From positions 49,184 to 113,183 of the forward strand of contig NZ_JAFLRH010000018.1 of the NCBI RefSeq assembly GCF_017310645.1: DNA of 64,000 bases. The letters are read 5' to 3'. The position numbers were made by a program, and so were the translations under genes. This document shows, one piece after another, positions 51,671 through 60,197 of the stretch. The notes under the pieces were generated by a model that was not told the DNA's origin, did not search any database, and was given only the letters and a program-made list of their open reading frames with translations. Each line of letters opens with the position of its first letter. Positions within the stretch are counted from its first letter, which is position 1. The DNA comes from Paradesulfitobacterium ferrireducens. Lineage in GTDB: Bacteria > Bacillota > Desulfitobacteriia > Desulfitobacteriales > Desulfitobacteriaceae.

Positions 51671-52828
51671 TTAACGGTTCTGCTGGTAGCCTAATTCAAT
51701 GCCCGCGATAATCCCCATATGGATATTGGATGTTCCTTCAAGGGTTTCAAACTGCTTGGCATCGCGGAGCCATCTGCCGCAGGGATACTCTGTGGAATAA
51801 CCGTAGGAACCGTAAATTTTCATGGCCATATTAGCCGCATGAACGGCCGCCATCGCGCCATATAACTTAGCCATAGAAGTTTCCTGCTGGCTGGGTAAGT
51901 TATGGTCTTTGAGCCAGGCTGCGCGGTAAACCAAAAATTTGGCCGCTTCGTCTTCCAGTTTCATTTCGGCGATCTGCTGTTGAATCATTTGGAATTTGCC
52001 GATTTGTTGGCCGAACTGGGTACGCTCATTGGCATATTGAACAGAACCTTCCAGAGCTGCAGCTGAAAGTGCAGCCGCACCGGTGGCACAACCCATGCGG
52101 GTGTTATTCAGCATCCACATACAAATTTGGAAACCTTGATTCAGGGGTCCTAACAAGTTTTCCTTCGGAACGACGGCGTTCTCAAATACCAGTTCCGAGG
52201 TCGGAGCCGGCCACATACCAACTTTTGTATGAATCGGAGTTCTGGTAACCCCAGGGGTATTCCTGTAGTCAATGATAAAGCAGGACAGTCCTTTATAACC
52301 CCCACCCTTTTCCGTGGCAGCATAAAGAAGTCCAACGTCGCTGGTGTGTCCGCCCGAGATCCACATTTTCGTCCCGTTGATTAACCAGTGGTCACCCTTA
52401 TCTTCCGCAAAGGTTTTCATACTAGCGACATCAGAACCGGTATTCGGTTCGGTGATCGCAAAGCTGCCGACGAGTTGCCCGCTGACCAGTCCGGGAATAT
52501 ACTTTTGTTTTTGTTCCTCGGTACCATATTTGTTAATGGTCATGGCCGGTCCCCAGGTGTTGCCGCTGATGCTCAGCCTCCAAGAAGTATGAACTTTAGA
52601 TATTTCATATAAAGCAGTGACGGCTTCCATCCAGCCCATGCCGTTTCCGCCGTACTCTTCCGGAATACTCCAGCCCAGCAGGCCCAACTCACCCATTTTC
52701 GTAAGTATTTCTCTGCGATAGTAATGATTTTCTTCGTCCTCCTCAATATAAGGAGCAATTTCTTTTTGGGCGAAGTCGCGGGCCATTTCTTGCACCATTC
52801 TTTGTTCTTCGGTTAAACCAAAATCCAT
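51671..52828 (-). CDS. Acyl-CoA dehydrogenase
   Basis: A 385-residue FAD enzyme of the acyl-CoA dehydrogenase family. It shows WSIPEEYGGNGMGWMEAV, SFAITEPNTGSDVASMKT (FAD/substrate loop), KMWISGGHTSDVGLLYAATE, ERTQFGQQIGKFQMIQQQIA, YSTEYPCGRWLRDAKQ and ETLEGTSNIHMGI with the catalytic-base region of this family. Substrate chain length cannot be read. AGGAGGG precedes the ATG. Together with the CoA ligase it may belong to an acid-degradation pathway feeding or following the bam operon, but no shared operon shows this. Confidence 0.88.
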   Translation of the reverse strand: MDFGLTEEQRMVQEMARDFAQKEIAPYIEEDEENHYYRREILTKMGELGLLGWSIPEEYGGNGMGWMEAVTALYEISKVHTSWRLSISGNTWGPAMTINKYGTEEQKQKYIPGLVSGQLVGSFAITEPNTGSDVASMKTFAEDKGDHWLINGTKMWISGGHTSDVGLLYAATEKGGGYKGLSCFIIDYRNTPGVTRTPIHTKVGMWPAPTSELVFENAVVPKENLLGPLNQGFQICMWMLNNTRMGCATGAAALSAAALEGSVQYANERTQFGQQIGKFQMIQQQIAEMKLEDEAAKFLVYRAAWLKDHNLPSQQETSMAKLYGAMAAVHAANMAMKIYGSYGYSTEYPCGRWLRDAKQFETLEGTSNIHMGIIAGIELGYQQNR

Positions 52829-53002
52829 TTCTCTTTACCCTCCTAAATAAAAATATTGCCACCCCTAACTCCTTATTTACATAAGGGCGAACAAAAAATT
52901 CTATGAATTCAGCCAAATAAGTCCTTACATTTATTAATAATAGCACAAAGTAAGCGATTTTTGAATATCTTTATTCGGATCTTCTTAAAACGCAAAAATA
53001 AC

Positions 53003-53038
53003 GGGCCGTCTCAAATCAGTCTAATCTTGAGACAGCCC
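53003..53038 (-). terminator. Terminator after the LysM flavoprotein gene
   Basis: GGGCCGTCTCAA and TTGAGACAGCCC form an 11-pair stem with one mismatch; on the minus strand GTTATTTTTG follows. Related in sequence to the hairpin at 665-690. Confidence 0.7.
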
Positions 53039-53053
53039 AATAGAAGCCTAATA

Positions 53054-54046
53054 CTAGTACTTCACTTCTTCTCTCGCTTCATAGGCTTCTTTCAAAGCTG
53101 AAATGAAGTGAGAGTGCGGATCTTGCAGGGACATCGTAGCACCGGTTGTAACGTCGACAAGCATTGCTTTTTCTTCGGCTGTGAACGTCTTAACTACCGC
53201 TTTATCTGCGTCTGTTAACTTATCCGGATAAGCCATTTTATAAGGTCTTCCGTTAACATCTGTGTATTTCTTGAACCAAGCTTCTACTTCTGAAACAGTC
53301 TTGCCTTTGAAGAATGCCTCATAGAAGTCAAGCTGTTCAAACCACTCTTTTTTGGTCAGGTTATCGGCAGCGCCTTTTGCTTTCAAATGGGTCATATCAT
53401 AGTTGTAGCCTTCTTCTCTCTTAGTTTCCCAAATATCGTCGATTTTAGCTGCAAAAGAGTCCATAGTCGCTTTGTCCGCTTTGGGGTCGACCCAGCCGGG
53501 GAATAGATCGTAAGTAATTTCCATAACGTCCCAAGTTAAGTCTACGATTTTACCGTCTTGATCAAATAAAGCGCTTGCTGTAGTGATGTTCAAATTATCT
53601 TTTTTCTCGCCTCTGATTCGGTAATTCGGCACTTCACCAAATCCATGAAAAAGTTTCTTGGCAGATACGGCTGGAGCAGTCACCGGAGCAGCCTTCACGA
53701 TCAATTTATCGCCGGGATAGATCCGGTTAACGTTTTTAATATGTGGATTTAATTTGGCCAATTCTGCGGTTGTTAAGCTATATTTTTTGGCAATTTTCCA
53801 GAAAACATCTCCACTGACAACCGTGTAAACAACCGTACCTTCCGGTAATTTTGTAGTGTCGAGGCCTGCATTGACAGCTGACGGAGCTGAGGGGGCTTTT
53901 GGGGCTGGTGCTTTTGGAGTTGTTGGCGTTGTTGGAGCCGGAGCTTCAACTGATGCTGAGGTTGATGTGTCTACAGCGAAAGACGGGGATACCATTGCAG
54001 TAAGAACGAGTGACACCGATAGAACAAGACCCAGAGTTTTTTTCAT
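53054..54046 (-). CDS. LysM cell-wall protein with ApbE-type flavinylation domain
   Basis: A 330-residue secreted protein. A signal peptide with a probable cleavage at PSFA-VDT (residue 24) is followed by a Pro/Ala/Thr-rich linker. A LysM domain (VVYTVVSGDVFWKIAKKYSL to IYPGDKLIV, about 70-115) would hold it in peptidoglycan. The C-terminal domain is paralogous to the lipoprotein at 33668-34408: FHGFGEVPNYRIRGEKKD, SALFDQDGKIVDLTWDVMEI and, near the end, DVTTGATMS (298-306). Thr304 is the predicted FMN attachment site. This would be a wall-bound flavin carrier, placing redox centres further out than a lipoprotein. GGAGGGAG precedes the ATG. An apbE gene lies directly upstream. Confidence 0.85.
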   Translation of the reverse strand: MKKTLGLVLSVSLVLTAMVSPSFAVDTSTSASVEAPAPTTPTTPKAPAPKAPSAPSAVNAGLDTTKLPEGTVVYTVVSGDVFWKIAKKYSLTTAELAKLNPHIKNVNRIYPGDKLIVKAAPVTAPAVSAKKLFHGFGEVPNYRIRGEKKDNLNITTASALFDQDGKIVDLTWDVMEITYDLFPGWVDPKADKATMDSFAAKIDDIWETKREEGYNYDMTHLKAKGAADNLTKKEWFEQLDFYEAFFKGKTVSEVEAWFKKYTDVNGRPYKMAYPDKLTDADKAVVKTFTAEEKAMLVDVTTGATMSLQDPHSHFISALKEAYEAREEVKY

Positions 54047-54136
54047 GTTCTCCCTCCTGTAAATAATTTTATATAGCTAGGACTCAAATCACCTTAGGCG
54101 GGATGAATCCTAATTATATACAATGTTGTTCTAGTT

Positions 54137-54156
54137 GTTGTTCTTGTTCTTACTTT
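54137..54156 (-). promoter_or_regulatory. Leader element shared with the flavinylated lipoprotein gene
   Basis: AAAGTAAGAACAAGAACAAC on the minus strand differs by one base from 34541-34560. It lies 90 bases upstream of the LysM gene start and eight bases after the apbE stop. Confidence 0.5.
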
Positions 54157-54164
54157 AGCAAATA

Positions 54165-55223
54165 CTAGTCAATCAACTGATAGCTACTGCTTCCTTCAAG
54201 CAACTTGAAATTACCTTTTAATCCATCTGTAACATAGATCTTTTTATCGGTTGTAATGAATATAGCCTCAATTCCGCCATACTTTTGGAGAAGGTCCATC
54301 CCTTTCTCTGATCCTAAAATAAAAACTGCTGTGTCCAGAGCATCCGCGTTAAACGAAGAATCCGTAATTAAAGTAACGCTCATTAAATCAGACTGAGCCG
54401 GGTAGCCTGTATGCGGATCAATGATATGATGATACCGCTTGCCATCTTTGACAAAATACCGTTCCCCGTCTCCTGCAGTTACAACCGCTTTATTTCTAAC
54501 TGTAATAGACCCCAAGATTTGGTGTCCCTCCGCCGCATCCTCCTTCCGGGGATTAAGAATGCCGACAGTCCAAGGACTGCCATCGGGCTTGCTTCCCAGG
54601 GTCACAACATTACCCCCAAGATTAATAAAAGCGGATTTTATTCCGTTTTTTTTGTATATTTCGATCACTTCATCTCCAGCATATCCTTTGGCTATCCCCC
54701 CCAGATCAACCATTTGTCCCGGATTTTTTAGGTATGCGGTATGATTATCTACTTCTAAGTCTTTATAATTAATAAGCGGGAGCAAGTTATGTATTTCCTC
54801 CGGTGCCGGTACCCGTTCATTTTCCGTTCCTATTCCCCAGCTTTTAACCAAAGGGCCGATGGTAATGTCAAAAGCCCCATCACTAAGTTCTGCTACTTGT
54901 TGGGCTTTTGTCATCAGTTTTAGAGTGATAGGATTTAGTTCAACTTTCTTCTTCCCAGCGTTTTCATTTATATTGTAAATATCCCCTTCCCGAGCATTAA
55001 AGGTTAAGAGCCCTTCTAGATATTTGATTCTATCGATTGCTTCGTCAATAGCCACTTGTCCGTTTTCGCCATATACTTTTTGTGATATAACTGTCCCCAT
55101 GGCGAACTCTTTAGCCTCTGTCACTACATCCTTCTTCATATTCGTGTTGCAAGCTGTTAAAAACCCTGAGGACAGTAGAAGTACTAATAAACAAGAAATC
55201 TTTTTTCTCGTGTATTTTTTCAC
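54165..55223 (-). CDS. apbE: FAD:protein FMN transferase ApbE, lipoprotein, copy 2
   Basis: About 352 residues, closely similar to the ApbE at 36103-37179 along its whole length (MGTVISQKVYGENGQ, VDLGGIAKGYAGDEVIEIY, HHIIDPHTGYPAQSDLMS, SFNADALDTAVFILG). The signal ends in SSGFLTAC, a lipobox. It should flavinylate the LysM protein encoded just downstream. I take the GTG at 55223, which gives a compact basic start before the signal helix; a TTG nine codons earlier is possible. The tight pairing of enzyme and target repeats the arrangement of the first locus. Confidence 0.92.
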   Translation of the reverse strand: MKKYTRKKISCLLVLLLSSGFLTACNTNMKKDVVTEAKEFAMGTVISQKVYGENGQVAIDEAIDRIKYLEGLLTFNAREGDIYNINENAGKKKVELNPITLKLMTKAQQVAELSDGAFDITIGPLVKSWGIGTENERVPAPEEIHNLLPLINYKDLEVDNHTAYLKNPGQMVDLGGIAKGYAGDEVIEIYKKNGIKSAFINLGGNVVTLGSKPDGSPWTVGILNPRKEDAAEGHQILGSITVRNKAVVTAGDGERYFVKDGKRYHHIIDPHTGYPAQSDLMSVTLITDSSFNADALDTAVFILGSEKGMDLLQKYGGIEAIFITTDKKIYVTDGLKGNFKLLEGSSSYQLID

Positions 55224-55524
55224 TAAAGAGTTCCAATCCTTTCTGTGCAATTGTTTTGCTTATTTAGAAAGCACTAAGGATCGTTACTATTATATTTCAA
55301 CAAGATCAAGTCTATGTCTTCACTTTCACACACTAAAACAAGTATTAACTTGATATGTAAAAATTACCACAGGCTTTGCCTTGAGTCAAGAGAAATTATG
55401 ATTTTTATAACTTATTTTTGATCATGAAAGGAGCATCCCTGTCCATTTTCACGCTATCGCTTGTTTCCGGTCAAAGTTGCGGCGCTGCTGATATTTGAAG
55501 CGGTAGTTACTCCAAGCAAGTAAG

Positions 55525-55735
55525 GAACAGGATTTAATTTAGCCTGTCCGGCTTATGACGCAAAGTCCAACGGGCAAGAAATCATCGGCTACACGGCAGG
55601 GCCGGAGTATAAATTGAATTTGTATTTTCTCCGGCCACAACCACTAATCCAAAACCAGTGATTGATCATTATAATGTTCTTTATCCCCAAGGCACTACTA
55701 ACATGATGGCCGACGATCCCGGTAGACAATGGTAA
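55525..55735 (+). pseudogene. Remnant of a YjgB/DUF4309-type protein
   Basis: Rightward frames give AYDAKSNGQEIIGYTAGPEY, then after a shift of one base near 55612-55622 FVFSPATTTNPKPVIDHYNV and YPQGTTNMMADDPGRQW before a stop at 55733-55735. The pieces read as the C-terminus of a DUF4309 (YjgB-like) lipoprotein. The N-terminal half is absent; 55251-55524 contains nothing else I recognise. Confidence 0.55.
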
Positions 55736-55737
55736 AT

Positions 55738-56019
55738 TCATGGCATCGGCTGAGCTACTCTTTCTTGAATAGTTACCTTAACCATATCTCCAGGTTGTTT
55801 GCCGATTTTAGCTCTGATATCTTTTTTGATACCGATTATATGGCATGGGGTTTTCATTTTCACAAGGCTGCCCTCATAAGGCTCACCGTCAAATGTAGCG
55901 ATGACAGGGACTCTTCCTTTTCCGAACTCCGACTTGACATCAAATGGTATTTCGACATAGGCTCCGTCAATATCGGGTACCTTCTTAATTTCTGCTTCAA
56001 ATTCATATAGCTTGCTCAT
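55738..56019 (-). CDS. DUF1905 domain protein
   Basis: A 93-residue small beta-barrel protein of the DUF1905 family ([60 protein letters not shown]). The biochemical role of the family is not established. GGAGGG precedes the ATG. It starts 16 bases after a 15-codon leader frame whose ribosome site is held in a hairpin, so its translation may be coupled to that leader. Confidence 0.8.
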   Translation of the reverse strand: MSKLYEFEAEIKKVPDIDGAYVEIPFDVKSEFGKGRVPVIATFDGEPYEGSLVKMKTPCHIIGIKKDIRAKIGKQPGDMVKVTIQERVAQPMP

Positions 56020-56035
56020 TATTCACTGTTCCCTC

Positions 56036-56083
56036 CTATTCAAGCTCGTATAGTTTTTGCCGGTTGCGCAATAACTCAAACAT
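56036..56083 (-). CDS. 15-codon leader peptide upstream of DUF1905
   Basis: ATG at 56083 with AGGAGG six bases upstream encodes MFELLRNRQKLYELE and stops 16 bases before the DUF1905 start, overlapping that gene's ribosome site. The frame could extend 15 codons further upstream to an ATG at 56128, which lacks a ribosome site. Basic and leucine-rich, it looks like a regulatory leader rather than a functional protein. Confidence 0.45.
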   Translation of the reverse strand: MFELLRNRQKLYELE

Positions 56084-56089
56084 AGCAAA

Positions 56090-56206
56090 CCTCCTATCCC
56101 TTTTTCGGACAGGAGGCAGAACAAACATGAAGAAAAACCGATTTCCGTCAAGGCTTTAACGAGGGGGAACATAGATTGCATCTTTATCAGAGAAATCTAT
56201 GCAATC
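56090..56206 (-). promoter_or_regulatory. Structured leader with competing hairpins
   Basis: CCTCCTATCC (56090-56099) and GGACAGGAGG (56107-56116) pair with one mismatch and hide the AGGAGG of the leader peptide. Further upstream two alternative stems share bases: CATAGATT (56170-56177) with AATCTATG (56194-56201), or GATTGCAT (56174-56181) with ATGCAATC (56199-56206). Mutually exclusive stems next to a leader peptide suggest attenuation or translational control. 56207-56381 shows nothing further. Confidence 0.45.
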
Positions 56207-56381
56207 GTTCCATCGTTTACATGGTTCATACTAATCCTATCCTAAAATAACTCGCAATTGTTGACAAGAGCATTCCCGAATAAGATTAGTCGCGTATGGT
56301 CTGAAACGTCACCCCTTCATGAGTAGTTCTTCTTTATCCTATGCTATATGGGGAACTGTGTCAAGTAATCATCATTCTAGC

Positions 56382-56803
56382 CTATTTTTTCATACCGGTA
56401 TAAATGAGAACTGCATCTCTTAAAAATGCGGCCAATCCAGGTTGCCGCTCATCATAATAGGCTGTAAATCTTGGATCATCTACATACATCTGAGCAACTC
56501 CCGCATGCGCTTCTTTACTGTAGCTATCCCCAAAAAAGCCACCGGCGATGCAGATCTGCCGCCTTTTGAGCTAATTCGCCGGCAGGATCACCTTTTGCTT
56601 AAAGCCTTCAAACTTTTCTTTATCCGTCATCATTATTCTCCCTTCTGTTAACGCAATGAAAAACTCCGCTAGAATCATTTTCATGGCGTATTCATGCAAG
56701 AACAGGAAAAGTTTTTTGTCTTCTCCACCATCCAGGTGTTTAATTAATCCAGCGGCTAAAAGCTTTTTGATTGTGGTGTACATAGAAGCGGGGCCGATGG
56801 TCT
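56382..56803 (-). pseudogene. Scrambled regulator remnants (PadR-like and TipAS-like)
   Basis: The upstream part reads TIGPASMYTTIKKLLAAGLI, a PadR-type winged-helix segment. Then TDKEKFEGFKQKVI, a stop, and in shifted frames AGELAQKAADLHRRWL and SYSKEAHAGVAQMYVDDP with FTAYYDERQPGLAAFLRDA follow. The latter are pieces of a TipAS antibiotic-binding domain as in MerR-type regulators. At least two frameshifts and an internal deletion are needed to join them, so no functional protein is expected. Confidence 0.6.
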
Positions 56804-56831
56804 GTCAAAGGGCATAATACCTGAGTGAGAA

Positions 56832-56861
56832 AGAAAAAACCAACTCCTACATGAGCTGGTT
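56832..56861 (-). terminator. Terminator after the GTPase gene
   Basis: On the minus strand AACCAGCTC, a six-base loop and GAGTTGGTT are followed by TTTTCTTTC, ten bases after the stop. Confidence 0.8.
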
Positions 56862-56870
56862 TCGAGTGTC

Positions 56871-59516
56871 CTATGGTTTTTCCCTAATCAGTTCTTTCAT
56901 TTGCTGTTTTGCTTCCGCAGACAATACATCGATGAGATAATTACGGTCCCTTCCCTGTATTTCCTGGTATTCTTGCTTTATTCTTTCATTAGCCCCTTCG
57001 ATCTCAACCTTAAGTTCTCTGGCGGATAACAAGGAACATCCTGCTCCCCTGATAATAAGCTGCTCTAAACCGTCTGACGTCGCAACGGTAATATGATATT
57101 TCTTCTGATTGTCATGGGCAAACTTTTCGATATACTGGTCCGCCGTTTGAGCCTCCCTGGTAAAAACCATATGGATATTATAATCGTCGATTACTTCCTC
57201 AGAATGTCCCTGAACACGGTAAGCGTCAAACACTACGATAACCTGGCATTTTCGAATCCCCTGATAATTGCTTAGAGAATCAAGCAGCTTCATTCTGGCG
57301 CCGTCCATATTCTCATCTGCAAGCTCTTTCAGTTCTGGCCAGGCATGGATAATATTATAGCCATCCACAAGGAGATACTCTTCTTGGGTTTCCTTCGGTC
57401 TGCTGACAAAGGTAACCGGTTCATAATAACTCTCGCCGGCTGTTTTGCGTCTTTTCCAGCCAGACTTCCTCCCTTGGTTCGCATAAAAGGTGTTATGGAT
57501 AATTTGGTCAATCTCCTCTAAACTGATCGACCTCTCTTCTGTATAGGGGATCTGGTTTCGGACTGTTTCTCCCGATAAATCGTCTTTTTTCTGAAGATAG
57601 CTTTCAACATGCATGTAGTCCTTCACTTCATCCCAAGAAACCAAAAAGCCTGCACCCTGGGCGCAAAATACGGAACCTGTCGGATTTTCCAAGTCTCTTT
57701 CCGAATCATATCCGATACTTTCTATGACCTCTTCCGCATTATGGCATGGTTCGTACCCTTTCAGGCTGCAAAACAGCCTGCCAAGTCCTTTGGTATAGGC
57801 TACGACCTCTTTCTGGTAATTCCTCATGGTAACAACGGGAGCGCTCCCCACAAGAACCGCCGTCTCGCCATTGGTCTGTGAGATTTCGCAGGTGCCATGC
57901 ATTTTCTCAATGTCATTCATCGCTCTTCCTACCATTTTCTCTGGCAGTTCGAGCTGAAAGGCATAATAAGGCTCCAACACGATGGATTCGGCCTCCTTTA
58001 AGCCCTGGCGCACTGCACGGTAGGTAGCCTCTCTGAAGTCACCGCCATCCGTATGCTTATTGTGTGCTCTACCTGAGACTAAAGTGATTTTCATATCGGT
58101 AATCGCTGACCCGGTCAGAACTCCTTTATGGTTTTTTTCTTCCAGATGAGATAATATAAGTCTTTGCCAGCTTTTACTTAAGCTATCCTCACTGCATTCC
58201 GCCCTAAACTGCAGACCGCTTCCCGGCTCACCCGGCGTGAGTATCACGTGAACCTCCGCATAATGCCGCAAGGGCTCAAAGTGCCCTACCCCTTCTACCA
58301 CATTTGCAATCGTCTCTTTATAGACAATCCTTCCCGCATCGAAGGCTACCTCAACCCCGAAACGGCTTTGGATAAGGCTCTGCAGAATTTCAATCTGCAC
58401 CTCGCCCATAATCTGTGCCTGAATTTCCTGCAGCTGCTCATCCCAGACAATATGAAGTTCCGGTTCTTCTTCTTCAATCTGACGCAGCTTGGGAAGCATC
58501 ACTCTAGGGTCACAGCCTTCCGGAAGGATAATCTGATAAGACAGCACGGGCTCTAATACAGGGGCTGCTGAAACTTCCTCTATCCCTAAGCCTTCTCCCG
58601 GTCTGGTTTGGCTGAGCCCGGTTACCGCGCATACAGAACCTGCCTCGATCTCGTTCACGGCTTCGAATTTCTGTCCGGAATAGATACGAATTTGATTCAC
58701 TTTCTCTTTCCAGATGCCATTCGTTAAGACATCCTTCACCTTAAGTCTTCCGCCGGTAAGCTTCATGTGCGTAAGCCGGGTTCCCTGCTCGTCTCTTGCT
58801 ATTTTGAATATTTTAGCCCCGAATTCATCGGGGTAGGAAGGTATCAGTGCATACTTCACAAGGCCCCGCATAAATGGCTCAACGCCCTCTAGTTTTAAAG
58901 CGGAACCGAAAAAGCACGGAAAAACTTTGCGCTCCAGGATAGCTTTTTTAATCTGCGCGGTTTCAATATGCCCTGCTTCCAGATAGGCTTCCATCATGAT
59001 TTCATCGCACATGGCCAATTGATCGTAAAAGCCCTCTGTCTTAGCTTGTCCGAATTCGATACAGCCATCATCCAGCTGGTCTTTCATTTCTTTGATTAAC
59101 TTGTCCTTATCCGTCCCGGCCTGATCCATCTTATTCACGAATAAGAAAACAGGAATCTGGTACATTTTAAGCAGCCGCCATACGGTTTTGGTATGCCCCT
59201 GCACCCCATCCGCACCGCTTATTACTAAAATGGCATAATCCAGCACCTGAAGTGTTCTCTCCATTTCAGCCGAAAAATCCACATGCCCTGGGGTATCCAG
59301 TAAGGTAATCTGGGTCTCCCCTATTTCAAAAATGGCCTGTTTGGAGAAAATGGTGATCCCTCTTGCCCTTTCTAACTCATAGGTGTCTAAATAAGCGTCC
59401 TTATTGTCAACTCTTCCCAATTTTCCAATCTTACCGCTCAGATAAAGGATGCTCTCTGATAATGTCGTCTTGCCTGCATCCACATGTGCCAATATTCCAA
59501 TCACTAATTTGTTCAT
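56871..59516 (-). CDS. Tet(M)-like ribosomal-protection GTPase fused to NYN/Rae1-like nuclease domain
   Basis: An 881-residue protein. The first ~640 residues are an EF-G-like GTPase of the ribosomal protection group: G1 AHVDAGKTTLSE (11-22), G2 around ERARGITIFSKQ, G3 DTPGHVDFSAE and G4 NKMDQAG, followed by domains II-V (AVTGLSQTRPGEGLG, MGEVQIEILQSLIQSRFGVE). The last ~170 residues are a NYN/YacP domain: EYLLVDGYNIIHAWPELKEL, VIVVFDAYRVQGHSEE, TADQYIEKFAHD and VATSDGLEQLIIRGAGCSLL, with the acidic residues present. YacP is Rae1, a ribosome A-site mRNA endonuclease in B. subtilis. The gene starts eight bases after the toxin stop without a good ribosome site, so it is probably co-translated. 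Tetracycline resistance is possible but unproven. Confidence 0.88.
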   Translation of the reverse strand: MNKLVIGILAHVDAGKTTLSESILYLSGKIGKLGRVDNKDAYLDTYELERARGITIFSKQAIFEIGETQITLLDTPGHVDFSAEMERTLQVLDYAILVISGADGVQGHTKTVWRLLKMYQIPVFLFVNKMDQAGTDKDKLIKEMKDQLDDGCIEFGQAKTEGFYDQLAMCDEIMMEAYLEAGHIETAQIKKAILERKVFPCFFGSALKLEGVEPFMRGLVKYALIPSYPDEFGAKIFKIARDEQGTRLTHMKLTGGRLKVKDVLTNGIWKEKVNQIRIYSGQKFEAVNEIEAGSVCAVTGLSQTRPGEGLGIEEVSAAPVLEPVLSYQIILPEGCDPRVMLPKLRQIEEEEPELHIVWDEQLQEIQAQIMGEVQIEILQSLIQSRFGVEVAFDAGRIVYKETIANVVEGVGHFEPLRHYAEVHVILTPGEPGSGLQFRAECSEDSLSKSWQRLILSHLEEKNHKGVLTGSAITDMKITLVSGRAHNKHTDGGDFREATYRAVRQGLKEAESIVLEPYYAFQLELPEKMVGRAMNDIEKMHGTCEISQTNGETAVLVGSAPVVTMRNYQKEVVAYTKGLGRLFCSLKGYEPCHNAEEVIESIGYDSERDLENPTGSVFCAQGAGFLVSWDEVKDYMHVESYLQKKDDLSGETVRNQIPYTEERSISLEEIDQIIHNTFYANQGRKSGWKRRKTAGESYYEPVTFVSRPKETQEEYLLVDGYNIIHAWPELKELADENMDGARMKLLDSLSNYQGIRKCQVIVVFDAYRVQGHSEEVIDDYNIHMVFTREAQTADQYIEKFAHDNQKKYHITVATSDGLEQLIIRGAGCSLLSARELKVEIEGANERIKQEYQEIQGRDRNYLIDVLSAEAKQQMKELIREKP

Positions 59517-59524
59517 AATCTATT

Positions 59525-59839
59525 TCAAACCAACCACCCATAATCCTGCCTGCAATCCACAATGTAGTCAACGTACACGGTCTGGTCCTTGATCTGATAC
59601 AGAATCAGATACCATTTTTCAATGAACATCTTGTGATATTTATTTGGCGGGATAAATTCAGCCTCCAGAAATGGAAAACGCTCCTGCATTTGGTTAAGGG
59701 AGCGAATGGCGTCCATCAGGTCATTTTTTATTTTGCGGGCAGTTATAGGACTTTTCTGTGCCAGAAATCGAACATGCCCCGGCAGCATCTGACGGGCACG
59801 GTCTGAGACAATCACTTTATATTGAGGTTTCTTTTCCAT
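59525..59839 (-). CDS. RelE/ParE-family toxin
   Basis: A 104-residue basic protein (YKVIVSDRARQMLPGHVRFL, PNKYHKMFIEKWYLILYQIK, VDYIVDCRQDYGW) of the RelE/ParE superfamily. The C-terminal DCRxDY pattern is common in the YafQ/ParE side. Members either cut mRNA in the ribosome or poison gyrase; which applies here is open. It starts 23 bases inside the antitoxin gene and ends eight bases before the GTPase. Confidence 0.85.
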   Translation of the reverse strand: MEKKPQYKVIVSDRARQMLPGHVRFLAQKSPITARKIKNDLMDAIRSLNQMQERFPFLEAEFIPPNKYHKMFIEKWYLILYQIKDQTVYVDYIVDCRQDYGWLV

Positions 59840-60107
59840 GTTCCACCTCATCAATAATGCTTTCCAAGTAGCTGTCCAGTTCATCTGGTGTGCTTCCCAT
59901 ACGACCGGCCAGACGGTCTTCCTCAACAGCCAACAGTTCTTCCCTCAGTTTCAGCATTTTTTCACGGCGATTAAACGCCTCTATATCCATAACCACGAGA
60001 TCACCCTCGCCGTTTTTTGTAAGATACACAGGCTCACCGGAGGATTTGCATAAAGCCGCAATTTCATTGTAGTTCTGCCGGATGCTTGCGGACGGTTTAA
60101 TCTGCAT
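59817..60107 (-). CDS. Phd/YefM-family antitoxin
   Basis: A 96-residue antitoxin. The N-terminal Phd/YefM DNA-binding fold reads IKPSASIRQNYNEIAALCKS and PVYLTKNGEGDLVVMDIEAF. The acidic C-terminal tail (TPDELDSYLESIIDEVEHG) would wrap the toxin. The ATG at 60107 lies eight bases after AGGAG. Antitoxin before toxin with overlap is standard. Confidence 0.88.
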   Translation of the reverse strand: MQIKPSASIRQNYNEIAALCKSSGEPVYLTKNGEGDLVVMDIEAFNRREKMLKLREELLAVEEDRLAGRMGSTPDELDSYLESIIDEVEHGKETSI

Positions 60108-60197
60108 GGGATCAACTCCTTGTAGTAACATTCTAACTATATTATACTTCTTTCATGCTATGTAATCAACCAACAATAGTTACAACTGTTTGAGCCA

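Noticed and set aside
56871..59516. Plain elongation factor G
   Set aside because: The N-terminal AHVDAGKTT context, size and domain order match ribosomal-protection proteins, and the C-terminal NYN domain is never found in EF-G.
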